A DNA stretch of 64,000 nt from Desulfosporosinus sp. (GTDB lineage Bacteria > Bacillota > Desulfitobacteriia > Desulfitobacteriales > Desulfitobacteriaceae), in contig DOPM01000029.1 of NCBI GenBank assembly GCA_003513495.1, forward strand, positions 197,518 to 261,517, written 5' to 3'. Of the stretch, positions 34,270 through 43,585 are shown piece after piece. The notes beneath the pieces are model-generated. The model worked only from the letters and a program-made list of their open reading frames with translations, searched no databases and had not been told where the DNA came from. The stretch's first letter is position 1; the number at the start of each line of letters is the position of its first letter. A program made the translations under genes and the position numbers.

Positions 34270-36324
34270 ATGGAATTTCGCATACATGCCCCATACCAAC
34301 CTGGCGGGGACCAGCCACAAGCTATCGATGCCTTGGCTGCCGGTCTAAATGAAGGTATGAACCATCAGACGTTGCTGGGGGTCACAGGATCAGGGAAGAC
34401 CTTTACAATGGCTAATATTATTACGAAGGCGCAAAGACCAACCCTGATATTGGCTCATAACAAAACTCTAGCAGCGCAGCTTTACAGTGAGTTCAAAGAG
34501 TACTTTCCGGAGAATGCAGTAGAGTACTTTGTGAGTTACTATGATTATTACCAACCAGAGGCCTATGTGCCTTCAAGTGATACGTTCATCGAAAAAGATG
34601 CTTCCATTAATGAGGAGATCGAAAAACTACGTCACTCAGCAACTGCAGCTTTGCTAGAGCGGCGTGATGTAATTGTAGTAGCTAGCGTATCCTGTATTTA
34701 TGGATTAGGCTCTCCAGAAGAATATCGTGATCTTGTCCTTTCCTTACGTCAGGGACAAGTTATAGATCGTAATGAGATTCTGCGTAAGCTCATTGCCATT
34801 CAATACGATCGCAATGATATAGCGTTTACTCGGGGAACGTTTCGAGTGCGTGGAGATATCGTAGAGATTTATCCAGCGTCGTCTAGTGAACAAGTGATTC
34901 GAGTCGATTTGTTCGGAGATGAAATTGAGCACATCTATGAGATTAATATGCTGACTGGGGAGATCTTAGGGGAACGGCACCACGTCTCCATATTTCCGAA
35001 TTCACACTATGTAACGGCCCAAGAAAAGGTTATGAAGGCGGCAGAGGCTATCGAGCTAGAGCTGGAAGAACAATTAAAGATCTTAAATTCGGAAAATAAA
35101 CTTTTAGAGGCCCAGCGGCTTGAGCAGAGAACTCGCTATGATTTAGAAATGCTTAGAGAAATGGGCTTCTGTAACGGAATTGAAAATTATTCTCGCCACT
35201 TGACCTTTCGTGAGCCTGGAGAGACTCCCTACACCCTTCTAGATTATTTCCCGGACGATTTCATTCTTTTTGTTGATGAATCCCATGTATCCCTTCCCCA
35301 AGTAAGAGGAATGTATGAAGGTGACCGGTCACGTAAAACCACCCTGGTAAGTTATGGTTTCAGACTCCCTTCTGCTTTAGATAACAGACCACTGACCTTT
35401 GCCGAGTTCGAACAAAGGATAAGACAAAGTATTTATGTCAGTGCAACACCAGGGCCTTATGAATTGGCACACTGTCCTAAGGTTGTCGAACAGATTATCC
35501 GCCCGACGGGTTTATTAGATCCAGAGGTGATTGTCCGTCCGACAAAAGGCCAGATCGACGATTTAATGGGGGAAATCAGACGGCGGATTGCTAACGATGA
35601 ACGAGTTCTTGTTACGACCTTAACCAAAAAGATGGCTGAGGACCTAACGGATTATTTTATTAACCTAGACATTAAGGTGAAATATCTTCATTCTGATATT
35701 AAGACCTTAGAACGGGTGGAAATCCTTCGAGAACTTCGCTTGGGCGAAATTGATGTTGTGGTGGGGATTAACCTTTTGCGGGAAGGCCTGGACTTACCGG
35801 AGGTTTCTCTCGTAGCAATTCTCGACGCGGATAAAGAAGGATTTCTTAGATCAGATCGTTCGCTCATTCAGACCATTGGTCGCGCGGCTCGTAACGCTGA
35901 AGGTAAGGTTATCATGTATGGAGATAAAATCACCCGTTCCATGCAGAACGCCCTAGATGAGACGAACCGACGTCGGTCCATCCAGACGGCTTGGAACCTG
36001 AAGCAAGGTATTACTCCTCAAACCATTCGCAAAGCCGTTCATGCCGGGCCAGAGGCAACCAAAGTGGCCGAAATGCAAAAGGCTTATGGGACAAAACTGC
36101 CTCCCGAAGAGCTGGATCAGCTGATTAAGAACCTGGAAGCTGAAATGCGGCTAGCAGCACGAGATTTAGATTTTGAGCGAGCGGCCGAAATCCGAGATGC
36201 CCTGATTGATTTAAAAGGGGAAGAAAATAAGTACAAAATGACCAGTCAACAAGGCAAGAGCAAGAAACATACTCGATATAACCAAAAAGCCCAAAAGAAA
36301 CAAGGATCTTCTCGAAAACGATGA
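34270..36324 (+). CDS. uvrB: Excinuclease ABC subunit B
   Basis: A 684-residue UvrB from ATG 34270 behind AAAGGGAG. Walker A is GVTGSGKT. The beta-hairpin region, DEADlike helicase motifs and the C-terminal UVR coiled coil (DLDFERAAEIRDALI) are all present. UvrB verifies damage and loads UvrC during nucleotide excision repair. uvrA follows with a short gap, but uvrC is not in the window. I found no clear LexA operator in the 34124-34269 region. Confidence 0.98.
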   Translation: MEFRIHAPYQPGGDQPQAIDALAAGLNEGMNHQTLLGVTGSGKTFTMANIITKAQRPTLILAHNKTLAAQLYSEFKEYFPENAVEYFVSYYDYYQPEAYVPSSDTFIEKDASINEEIEKLRHSATAALLERRDVIVVASVSCIYGLGSPEEYRDLVLSLRQGQVIDRNEILRKLIAIQYDRNDIAFTRGTFRVRGDIVEIYPASSSEQVIRVDLFGDEIEHIYEINMLTGEILGERHHVSIFPNSHYVTAQEKVMKAAEAIELELEEQLKILNSENKLLEAQRLEQRTRYDLEMLREMGFCNGIENYSRHLTFREPGETPYTLLDYFPDDFILFVDESHVSLPQVRGMYEGDRSRKTTLVSYGFRLPSALDNRPLTFAEFEQRIRQSIYVSATPGPYELAHCPKVVEQIIRPTGLLDPEVIVRPTKGQIDDLMGEIRRRIANDERVLVTTLTKKMAEDLTDYFINLDIKVKYLHSDIKTLERVEILRELRLGEIDVVVGINLLREGLDLPEVSLVAILDADKEGFLRSDRSLIQTIGRAARNAEGKVIMYGDKITRSMQNALDETNRRRSIQTAWNLKQGITPQTIRKAVHAGPEATKVAEMQKAYGTKLPPEELDQLIKNLEAEMRLAARDLDFERAAEIRDALIDLKGEENKYKMTSQQGKSKKHTRYNQKAQKKQGSSRKR

Positions 36325-36361
36325 CCGAAAGGAAGCAATAAATCAAGAAATGAGGCAAACC

Positions 36362-39178
36362 ATGACCCAAGATTACCTTCGCGTGCGTGGAGCACGTGCC
36401 CATAATTTAAAAAATATAAATATTGACATTCCCCGTAACAAATTGGTCGTTATCACTGGGTTGTCCGGTTCGGGAAAATCATCCCTTGCCTTCGATACAA
36501 TTTATGCTGAGGGACAGCGACGTTATGTAGAATCCCTTTCTGCCTATGCGCGGCAGTTCTTAGGGCAGATGGACAAACCGGATGTGGATTCTATTGAAGG
36601 TCTTTCCCCGGCTATTTCTATTGACCAAAAGACGACGAACCGCAACCCTCGGTCAACCGTTGGGACGGCAACGGAGGTCTCGGATTACCTACGCTTGTTG
36701 TATGCAAGAATCGGTCATCCCCATTGTCCAAAGTGTGGTCGAAAGATCTCTCAGCAAACCGTTCAACAAATGGTTGACCAGCTGATGGCCTTACCCGAAC
36801 GGACAAGATTGCAAATATTAGCCCCTCTGATTAAAGGGAAGAAAGGGGAACATCAGAAAGTCTTTGAAGACGCCCGTAAATCAGGGTATGTTCGAGTTCG
36901 AGTAGATGGAGAGGCCCGAGACCTCAGTGAAGAAATCAAACTGACAAAAAATAAAAAACACTCTATCGAGGTGGTAATCGACCGCATTTCCCTGAAACCA
37001 GAAAGTGCTGAACGCTTAGCAGATTCCTTAGAAACTGCCCTTAAATTGGGTGAAGGGAATGTCATAGCAGACCTTGGGGATGGACAAGAGCTGCGTTTTA
37101 GCGAAAACTTTGCCTGTCCGGATTGTGGAATAGCGCTTGAGGAAATCTCTCCGCGTCTTTTTTCCTTCAATAGCCCCTATGGAGCCTGCCCAACTTGTAC
37201 AGGACTAGGGGCAAATCTAACGATCGATATCGACCTGCTCATTCCAGATCGTTCCCTTTCTTTAGAAGCTGGTGCAATAGCACCTTGGGCTAAGTCAACC
37301 TCAAGTTATTACCCGAAGATGATGGAGGCTGTGGCCCGAAACCTTGGCTTCGAGATGGATACACCCCTAAGAGAACTCAATGAGAGTCAATGGAAAGAGA
37401 TACTCTATGGAACAGAGACCCCTATAACCTTTATGTACCAAAATATTTTCGATCAAGAGAAGACTTATCACACCAAGTTTGAGGGACTAGTTCCCTTATT
37501 TGAACGCCGCTATCGAGAGTCAACCTCAGATTATGTGCGCTCTGAAATAGAAGGGTATATGAGTGAAAAACCTTGCCCAGAATGCCAGGGAAAACGGCTT
37601 AAACCTGAAGCCTTGGCAGTTAAGGTGGGAGGAATCTCCATAGACGATTTTTCTCGTCTTTCTATTACAGAAGCAATTAGTTTTGTGAACGAACTTGTTC
37701 TATCCCCCAAAGAAGAAACCATTGCCCACCAGATTCTTAAAGAAATCAAAGAGAGGCTAGGTTTCTTGATGAACGTCGGACTAGACTATCTAACCATGGC
37801 ACGTGCAGCAGGTACGCTTTCGGGTGGTGAAGCTCAGCGTATTCGCTTGGCGACTCAGATCGGGTCAAGTTTAATGGGCGTCCTATATGTTCTTGATGAA
37901 CCCAGCATAGGCCTTCACCAACGAGACAATGCTCGACTGTTGGCAACCCTTAAGCACCTGCGCGACCTCGGAAATACCCTGATTGTCGTTGAGCATGACG
38001 AGGATACCATGGCAGCCGCTGACCACATTATCGATATAGGTCCTGGAGCAGGAGCCCACGGCGGGCGAGTGGTAGCTGAAGGCCCCATCGAAGAAATAAA
38101 AGCCAATAAGGAATCCATGACGGGGCAGTATTTGAGTGGTGCAAAGCAGATCAGATTACCCAAAGAACGACGGCAACCGAATGGAAAGTGGCTCGAAGTG
38201 CTAGGTGCGAGAGAGAATAACTTGAAGAACGTGGATGTGCGTATTCCTTTAGGTATGTTTACGTGTGTCACTGGTGTTTCAGGTTCGGGTAAAAGTACCT
38301 TGGTTAATGAGATTATCTTTAAGGGATTAGCGTCCAATTTTGGTCGAGCTCGAGTTCGCCCAGGTGCACATGAGGAGTTAAAAGGCTTGGGGCATCTGGA
38401 AAAGGTAATTGATATTGATCAGTCTCCCATTGGACGGACTCCCCGTTCAAACCCAGCAACCTATACCGGTGTCTTTGATTTTATCCGCGAACTGTTCTCC
38501 ATAACTCCAGAAGCTAAGATGCGGGGGTACAAACAAGGCAGGTTTAGCTTTAATGTCAAAGGCGGCCGTTGCGAAGCTTGCCGGGGAGACGGAATTATCA
38601 AGATTGAGATGCATTTCCTGCCGGATGTGTATGTCCCTTGTGAAGTCTGTGAGGGAAAACGCTACAATCGTGAAACTCTTGAAGTAAGGTATAAAGGAAA
38701 AAATATTTCTCAAGTCCTTGATATGACGGTAGACGAAGCGGTAGATTTCTTCCAAGCTGTCCAGAAGATTGCCCGCAAACTCCAAACACTCCAAGATGTG
38801 GGGCTTGGCTATATTCGTCTTGGCCAACCGGCAACTACCTTATCTGGGGGGGAAGCTCAGCGTATCAAGTTGGCCACAGAACTGAGCAGACGCAGCACAG
38901 GAAAAACCATTTATATTCTTGATGAACCGACGACAGGGTTACACGCGGCAGATATTGATAAACTTCTTCACGTTCTTCACCGCTTAGTAGATGGGGGAGA
39001 TACTGTACTCGTTATTGAGCATAATCTCGACGTCATAAAAACTGCAGACTGGCTGGTCGACCTCGGTCCCGAGGGGGGTAATCGGGGTGGAGAGGTGCTG
39101 ATAGCAGGGAGGCCAGAGGAAGTGGCGGCTTTTCCGGCATCTTATACAGGTCAGTATTTGCAACGATATTTAGGCTAG
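36362..39178 (+). CDS. uvrA: Excinuclease ABC subunit A
   Basis: A 938-residue UvrA; start ATG 36362 gives MTQDYLRVRGARAHN, the usual family start (ATG 36350 is the alternative). Two ABC cassettes carry GLSGSGKSS and GVSGSGKST. Zinc cysteine clusters CPKCG, CPDCG and CEACRGDG...CEVCEG are intact. UvrA scans DNA for bulky lesions and hands over to UvrB. It is next to uvrB, as in many Firmicutes. Confidence 0.98.
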   Translation: MTQDYLRVRGARAHNLKNINIDIPRNKLVVITGLSGSGKSSLAFDTIYAEGQRRYVESLSAYARQFLGQMDKPDVDSIEGLSPAISIDQKTTNRNPRSTVGTATEVSDYLRLLYARIGHPHCPKCGRKISQQTVQQMVDQLMALPERTRLQILAPLIKGKKGEHQKVFEDARKSGYVRVRVDGEARDLSEEIKLTKNKKHSIEVVIDRISLKPESAERLADSLETALKLGEGNVIADLGDGQELRFSENFACPDCGIALEEISPRLFSFNSPYGACPTCTGLGANLTIDIDLLIPDRSLSLEAGAIAPWAKSTSSYYPKMMEAVARNLGFEMDTPLRELNESQWKEILYGTETPITFMYQNIFDQEKTYHTKFEGLVPLFERRYRESTSDYVRSEIEGYMSEKPCPECQGKRLKPEALAVKVGGISIDDFSRLSITEAISFVNELVLSPKEETIAHQILKEIKERLGFLMNVGLDYLTMARAAGTLSGGEAQRIRLATQIGSSLMGVLYVLDEPSIGLHQRDNARLLATLKHLRDLGNTLIVVEHDEDTMAAADHIIDIGPGAGAHGGRVVAEGPIEEIKANKESMTGQYLSGAKQIRLPKERRQPNGKWLEVLGARENNLKNVDVRIPLGMFTCVTGVSGSGKSTLVNEIIFKGLASNFGRARVRPGAHEELKGLGHLEKVIDIDQSPIGRTPRSNPATYTGVFDFIRELFSITPEAKMRGYKQGRFSFNVKGGRCEACRGDGIIKIEMHFLPDVYVPCEVCEGKRYNRETLEVRYKGKNISQVLDMTVDEAVDFFQAVQKIARKLQTLQDVGLGYIRLGQPATTLSGGEAQRIKLATELSRRSTGKTIYILDEPTTGLHAADIDKLLHVLHRLVDGGDTVLVIEHNLDVIKTADWLVDLGPEGGNRGGEVLIAGRPEEVAAFPASYTGQYLQRYLG

Positions 39179-39217
39179 AGTACGGTGGGCTTAGGCACTC
39201 TGGGTGCATGATCTATT

Positions 39218-39244
39218 TGTCATTTTGAGCACTGCGAAGAATCT
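39218..39244. repeat. TGTCATTTTGAG half-palindrome, degenerate copy
   Basis: Matches the left arm of the 19766 palindrome with several changes; the right arm is missing. Confidence 0.5.
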
Positions 39245-39355
39245 GTTCCCCCAGTTTTCGGATAAGATTCTTTACTTTCTTCAGAATTCCCATACGTACC
39301 CCCATCACGATAAAGGAAAGATTATTCTGTCCAATGACATGCAATTTAAGGGGTG

Positions 39356-40177
39356 ATGAAGGTTTTGGCGATTCGTTTAGTAGCCATGGATCTCGACGAT
39401 ACATTACTGAGAAATGATTGGACAATTTCTCCAAGAGTGGTGAAGGCTATTCAAAAGGCCCGGGCACAGGGAGTTAAAGTGACAATTGCAACTGGCCGGA
39501 TGCCCATTTCCACACGGCCTTACGCAAAACAACTTGAATTAGATGTCCCGGTGATCACCTACCATGGGGCAATGATCCAGCAGGCTATCAGTGGAGATAT
39601 TATCTTTCGGCGTGTGATTCCCAGCCCTATAGCCTCTGAGATCATTGAAGATGTTTTGGGACGAGGAATTTATGCACAGATTTATCTCAAGGATCGTGTC
39701 ATAACTCAGACCTGTAATGAATGGTCCGAAGAGTACGCGAGGATCGCCAGTGTTCGTATTGAGGAGGCTAACCTGACACGATTACTTTCTCAAGAACCAG
39801 AAGGGGTTGAGAAAATCCTTTGTATCGCTGGAGAGGCCGATCTTGATCAATTAATTCCCATTTTAGGGCATCGTTACGGAAAAAAGGTGCATATTACGAA
39901 ATCTAAACCTCATTTCCTTGAAATTACCGAAGGCTCTGTCAATAAGGGAGTTGCCTTAGCTGCTTTGGCTGACCGTTTTGGAATCCAACAGCAAGAGGTA
40001 ATGGCCATCGGAGACAGCTTTAATGATTTAGAAATGATACGATATGCCGGCATTGGAGTAGCTATGGGAAATGCTCGACCAGAGATAAAAGCTCAAGCGG
40101 ATATTGTCACTGTTACAAATGAGGAAGATGGAGTCGCAGAGGCTATCGAACGTTTTGTGCTAAACATTAATGGTTGA
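39356..40177 (+). CDS. HAD-superfamily Cof-type phosphatase
   Basis: About 273 residues from ATG 39356; a GTG at 39353 and a TTG at 39365 are alternatives because the AAGGGG site fits none of them perfectly. Motif I is DLDDTLLR, motif II sits in TIATGR, and motif III/IV is in VMAIGDSFNDLEM. A Cof-type cap domain lies between. Cof phosphatases act on sugar phosphates, flavin or vitamin intermediates; the substrate is unknown. It is isolated between uvrA and the FMN oxidase gene. Confidence 0.92.
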   Translation: MKVLAIRLVAMDLDDTLLRNDWTISPRVVKAIQKARAQGVKVTIATGRMPISTRPYAKQLELDVPVITYHGAMIQQAISGDIIFRRVIPSPIASEIIEDVLGRGIYAQIYLKDRVITQTCNEWSEEYARIASVRIEEANLTRLLSQEPEGVEKILCIAGEADLDQLIPILGHRYGKKVHITKSKPHFLEITEGSVNKGVALAALADRFGIQQQEVMAIGDSFNDLEMIRYAGIGVAMGNARPEIKAQADIVTVTNEEDGVAEAIERFVLNING

Positions 40178-40317
40178 GGTTAGTATAACGTTTTTCTTAT
40201 AGAAGTCTCATTGATAAGACAAATTGAATTAAAGATCTGAGTTTAATGATTTAAAATAATTGTTCGTGCATCGTGCCTTGTGCATAGTGTTACGAAACTT
40301 GAGTGGAGGATAACTTT

Positions 40318-41316
40318 ATGAACATCAAAACAGTTCGTCAAACTGCCCGAGAAAAGCTTAAGGGATTTTGCCGTGTTTGCCCCGAGTGTAATGGCAAGGC
40401 CTGTGCCGGGGAAGTCCCGGGTATGGGAGGTATGGGGACGGGAGCTTCCTTTAAGAATAATGTTGAGGCTTTAGCAGCTTTTCGCATTAATATGAGAACA
40501 CTGCATAGTGCCAAACATCCTGATACAAAGCTCAAACTTTTTGGGCAAGAACTGAAAACCCCGATTCTCGGTGCACCAATTACCGGAAATAACTTTAACA
40601 TGGGTGGAGCTTTAAATGAACATGAATGGGCAGAGGCTATGATCCAGGGCTGCCTTACTTCGGGAACTTTAGGTTCTACGGGTGATGCCCCAGACCCGGC
40701 TATGTATAAGGCGGGGGTTGAGGTTGTTTCTAAAGCCCAAGGCCAAGGTATTCCGTTTATGAAGCCACGGCAATTAGATGAAGTTTTTAGTTATCTGCGT
40801 CAAGCAGAACAGGCGGGAGTTCTGGCAGTTGGTATGGATGTAGATGCAGCTGGCCTAGTAACGATCCCTGTTAGCCCAAAAAGTAAAGAAGACTTGAAAC
40901 AGATCATTGATAACACCTCATTACCCTTCATTATTAAAGGAATTATGACGGTGGATGAGGCTGAAATAGCCATTGAAGCAGGTGCTGCTGCAATAGTCGT
41001 ATCGAACCATGGTGGTAGAGTAATTGATCATACGCCAGGAACAGCAGAGGTTTTACCAGAAATAGCCTCGGCGGTTAATGGTCGCATTCCTGTGATTGTA
41101 GATGGTGGAATTCGAACAGGGCTTGATGTTCTAAAAATGCTGGCCCTTGGTGCAGATGCTGTCATGATTGGGAGACCTCTGATCATTGCAGGTTACGGCG
41201 GAGGTGCAGAAGGAGTCGCCTTAGTTATAAGGCGAATGACGAATGAACTGAAACAGGCCATGGTTTTGACTGGTTGCTCAACACTGGAGGATATTGATAT
41301 TGACGTATTGTTTTAA
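40318..41316 (+). CDS. FMN-dependent alpha-hydroxy acid oxidase/dehydrogenase family protein
   Basis: A 332-residue TIM-barrel flavoprotein from ATG 40318 behind GTGGAGGA. The catalytic and FMN signature is VSNHGGRVID, followed by VDGGIRTGLDVLKMLALGAD and IGRPL. The N-terminus carries a cysteine cluster CRVCPECNGKAC, characteristic of clostridial members and absent from classical lactate oxidases. The cysteines could bind metal or a redox cofactor. Substrate is not certain; a lactate- or isopentenyl-type function is possible. Confidence 0.88.
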   Translation: MNIKTVRQTAREKLKGFCRVCPECNGKACAGEVPGMGGMGTGASFKNNVEALAAFRINMRTLHSAKHPDTKLKLFGQELKTPILGAPITGNNFNMGGALNEHEWAEAMIQGCLTSGTLGSTGDAPDPAMYKAGVEVVSKAQGQGIPFMKPRQLDEVFSYLRQAEQAGVLAVGMDVDAAGLVTIPVSPKSKEDLKQIIDNTSLPFIIKGIMTVDEAEIAIEAGAAAIVVSNHGGRVIDHTPGTAEVLPEIASAVNGRIPVIVDGGIRTGLDVLKMLALGADAVMIGRPLIIAGYGGGAEGVALVIRRMTNELKQAMVLTGCSTLEDIDIDVLF

Positions 41317-41388
41317 CTGTATGCTTAATGGTTTTAGAAGTGGATTTTTAAATTGAGAAGATCAAGTTGGTCAGGGTTTATTAAAATG

Positions 41389-41420
41389 AAAAGATGCCTG
41401 CATTTTGTAGGCATCTTTTT
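41389..41420 (+). terminator. Rho-independent terminator after the FMN oxidase gene
   Basis: AAAAGATGCCT pairs perfectly with AGGCATCTTTT, followed by T. Confidence 0.9.
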
Positions 41421-41550
41421 CCTGTCAGTGTATCACTGATCAAGTTTTTTAACGTACCAGACTTTCATGCTGCATAAGCAGCATCATTGAGGGATGGAAA
41501 AATAATATTGGGTCAAAATACTTCACTACGTTCAGTATGACTTAGTACAG

Positions 41551-41636
41551 TGTCATCCTGAGCGCGAGCGAAGGATCTTATTTACCCCAGTTTGAGGATA
41601 AAGCGGGATAGATTCTTCACTGCGTTCAGAATGACA
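41551..41636. repeat. TGTCATCCTGAG palindrome, copy with separated arms
   Basis: Left arm 41551-41578 and inverse arm AGATTCTTCACTGCGTTCAG at 41610-41629, continuing to 41636, are spaced by 31 bases. A further right-arm-like fragment lies at 41519-41541. Confidence 0.7.
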
Positions 41637-41729
41637 ATACACATCATATATTGTAGGTGAACACGTCTGAATTTTCCAAAAATTGAATACTAAGCCAGAA
41701 AATCCAATCTTTCAAATACTTCGTGCAAT

Positions 41730-41746
41730 TTGGCATAACAATTGCA
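41730..41746 (+). promoter_or_regulatory. Candidate sigma-54 promoter (-24/-12)
   Basis: TTGGCATAACAATTGCA: GG (41732-41733) and GC (41744-41745) are 12 bases apart, matching the TGGCA-N5-TTGC consensus. It lies 49 bases before the TTG start at 41795. An rpoN gene is in the same window. No enhancer-binding regulator gene was found nearby. Confidence 0.5.
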
Positions 41747-41794
41747 TTGGAGGCCTTAAACCGCTATACTTAAAAGCAAAGGGAGTTGTCGATT

Positions 41795-43570
41795 TTGCGA
41801 GTTCTATTAGTTGCTCTAAATGCAAAATTTGTCCATACGAATTTAGCCCTTCGCTATTTGAGAGAAGGTATAAGTCCCGTCTACCCGGACGTTTTGCTTA
41901 GAGAATTTAGCATTAATGATCATCTGGATCGGATTGCCTCGGAAATCTATGAGGCTAAGGCAGATGTCATAGGTTTCTCCTGTTACATTTGGAATCTGAA
42001 AGAAATCGTCGCGCTGATTAGGCAGCTCCGGCCAGTTTGTCCCAATGTTCGATTTGTTTTAGGAGGCCCAGAGGTATCCTTTGAGGCGGAGGAGTTTCTT
42101 CACGAACATCCAGAGGTAGATGCTCTTGTCGTTGGTGAAGGTGAGACAACGTTTTTAGAACTACTGCAGACTTGGCAAAATGGTAGTGATCTTTCTCACG
42201 TCCCGGGCATAGTTTGGAGAAAGGACGGGAAAATACTGGTTAACCCCTCTCCCTTAAAGCCCATGAGTTTAAATGATCTTCCTTTCCCTTATGTTCAAGA
42301 TGAAGATTTTACAGCACGGATTGTTTATGTTGAAACAACTAGGGGATGTCCGTTTAATTGTCAGTATTGCTTGTCCTCAACCTTTCGAGGGGTTCGTTTC
42401 TTAGAGCCGGAGAGATTTCGCAGGATCTTTCGCCAACTACTGAAAAATGGTGCCCGTACCATAAAATTTGTAGACAGAACCTTTAATGCGAATAAGCTTC
42501 ATGCGCTAAAGATTTTAGACATCGTGCGGGAAGAAAGTCAAATCCACCCAGATGCTCAGCGTATTCGCGTTCATTGCGAAATGGCTGGGGACTTATTTGA
42601 TGCAGAATGGCTGGATTATTTTCAAAACTATCCCCAGGGACTTATTCAATTAGAAATCGGAGTACAATCTACGCACCAGCCCACACTCAAGATTGTATCC
42701 CGTCTTCAATATTTTGAAGAGTGGAAAAAGTTCGTACCGGAACTTCAGTCGTTTGGAATACCGCTTCACCTAGACCTGATCGCAGGGTTACCCGAGGAAA
42801 ACTGGATAGACTTTCGAACCTCCTTTAATGATGTATACGGGGTAAATCCGGATATGCTTCAGCTGGGATTCCTAAAAGTTCTCAAAGGATCTGGCTTACG
42901 TTTGCAGAGGCTAAGTTATGGTCTGTTGTTCACCCCTGATCCACCCTATACAATTCTAGAGACTAAGGTCCTTTCACATAGCGAAATACTCAAATTACAT
43001 CGCATGGAAGACGTGCTTGATAAATACTATAATTCAGGGAAGTTTTCGACTGCTCTACGTGAAGTCCTTAAACTCTTTCCCACTCCCTTTGATTTTTACT
43101 GCGAATTTGCTGAGTTTTGGCAAGAAAAGGGTTGGTTCCAACGCCAATGGCAGGGAAAAGCCCTCTTTGATAAACTCTGGGAGTTCCTCCAGAAGATCTA
43201 TGCCTCCGAAACGAAGGAGGGGCTAGATGTCGCCCTGATGAACAGAATCAGCGATGCTCTCCGGTTTGATTATTACAGGTGGGAGCGTCCTCATAGTATC
43301 CCTGACTATCTCCAGCCTGAGTATGGCTTGGAGTGGGAAGAGAAGGCAGATCAGTGGAAAACCATGCAGGAAACCATCCGTAAGAGTGCTTATTGGGAGA
43401 CGGTCATTCCCGGGGTCAAGGGAATGGACCGACGGCAATGGGTTCGCAACACAGCCGTAACTTGTTTTACCTCAGATTTATTTCAAGTTGAAGAATTCAA
43501 TCAGCCCTGTTGGTATCTTTTCCTCTACCAACCAGGGAACGTAAAAGCCTACCGATATGAAGGATCATGA
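41795..43570 (+). CDS. Cobalamin-binding radical SAM protein
   Basis: A protein of about 591 residues from TTG 41795 with AGGGAG 9 bases upstream. The N-terminal cobalamin-binding-like domain has VLLVALNAKFVHTNLALRYL. The radical SAM motif is RGCPFNCQYC (CxxxCxxC). A C-terminal DUF4080-type region follows. Such enzymes use a 4Fe-4S cluster and SAM, and often cobalamin, for methylation or C-C chemistry; the substrate is unknown. The neighbouring solute-binding gene is 0-15 bases downstream. A sigma-54-like promoter precedes it. Confidence 0.87.
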   Translation: MRVLLVALNAKFVHTNLALRYLREGISPVYPDVLLREFSINDHLDRIASEIYEAKADVIGFSCYIWNLKEIVALIRQLRPVCPNVRFVLGGPEVSFEAEEFLHEHPEVDALVVGEGETTFLELLQTWQNGSDLSHVPGIVWRKDGKILVNPSPLKPMSLNDLPFPYVQDEDFTARIVYVETTRGCPFNCQYCLSSTFRGVRFLEPERFRRIFRQLLKNGARTIKFVDRTFNANKLHALKILDIVREESQIHPDAQRIRVHCEMAGDLFDAEWLDYFQNYPQGLIQLEIGVQSTHQPTLKIVSRLQYFEEWKKFVPELQSFGIPLHLDLIAGLPEENWIDFRTSFNDVYGVNPDMLQLGFLKVLKGSGLRLQRLSYGLLFTPDPPYTILETKVLSHSEILKLHRMEDVLDKYYNSGKFSTALREVLKLFPTPFDFYCEFAEFWQEKGWFQRQWQGKALFDKLWEFLQKIYASETKEGLDVALMNRISDALRFDYYRWERPHSIPDYLQPEYGLEWEEKADQWKTMQETIRKSAYWETVIPGVKGMDRRQWVRNTAVTCFTSDLFQVEEFNQPCWYLFLYQPGNVKAYRYEGS

Positions 43571-43585
43571 ATGGAGTGCAGTAAA

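Larger units (their letters stand above)
41317..41794. other. FMN oxidase to radical SAM intergenic region
   Basis: It holds a terminator, at least three arms of the TGTCATCCTGAG repeat (41519-41541, 41551-41578, 41610-41636) and a sigma-54-like promoter. A small ORF at 41683-41901 covers the promoter and overlaps the radical SAM start, and is not supported. Confidence 0.55.

Noticed and set aside
41683..41901. A 72-residue ORF before the radical SAM gene
   Set aside because: It overlaps the radical SAM start in another frame and crosses the promoter-like site; no family resemblance.
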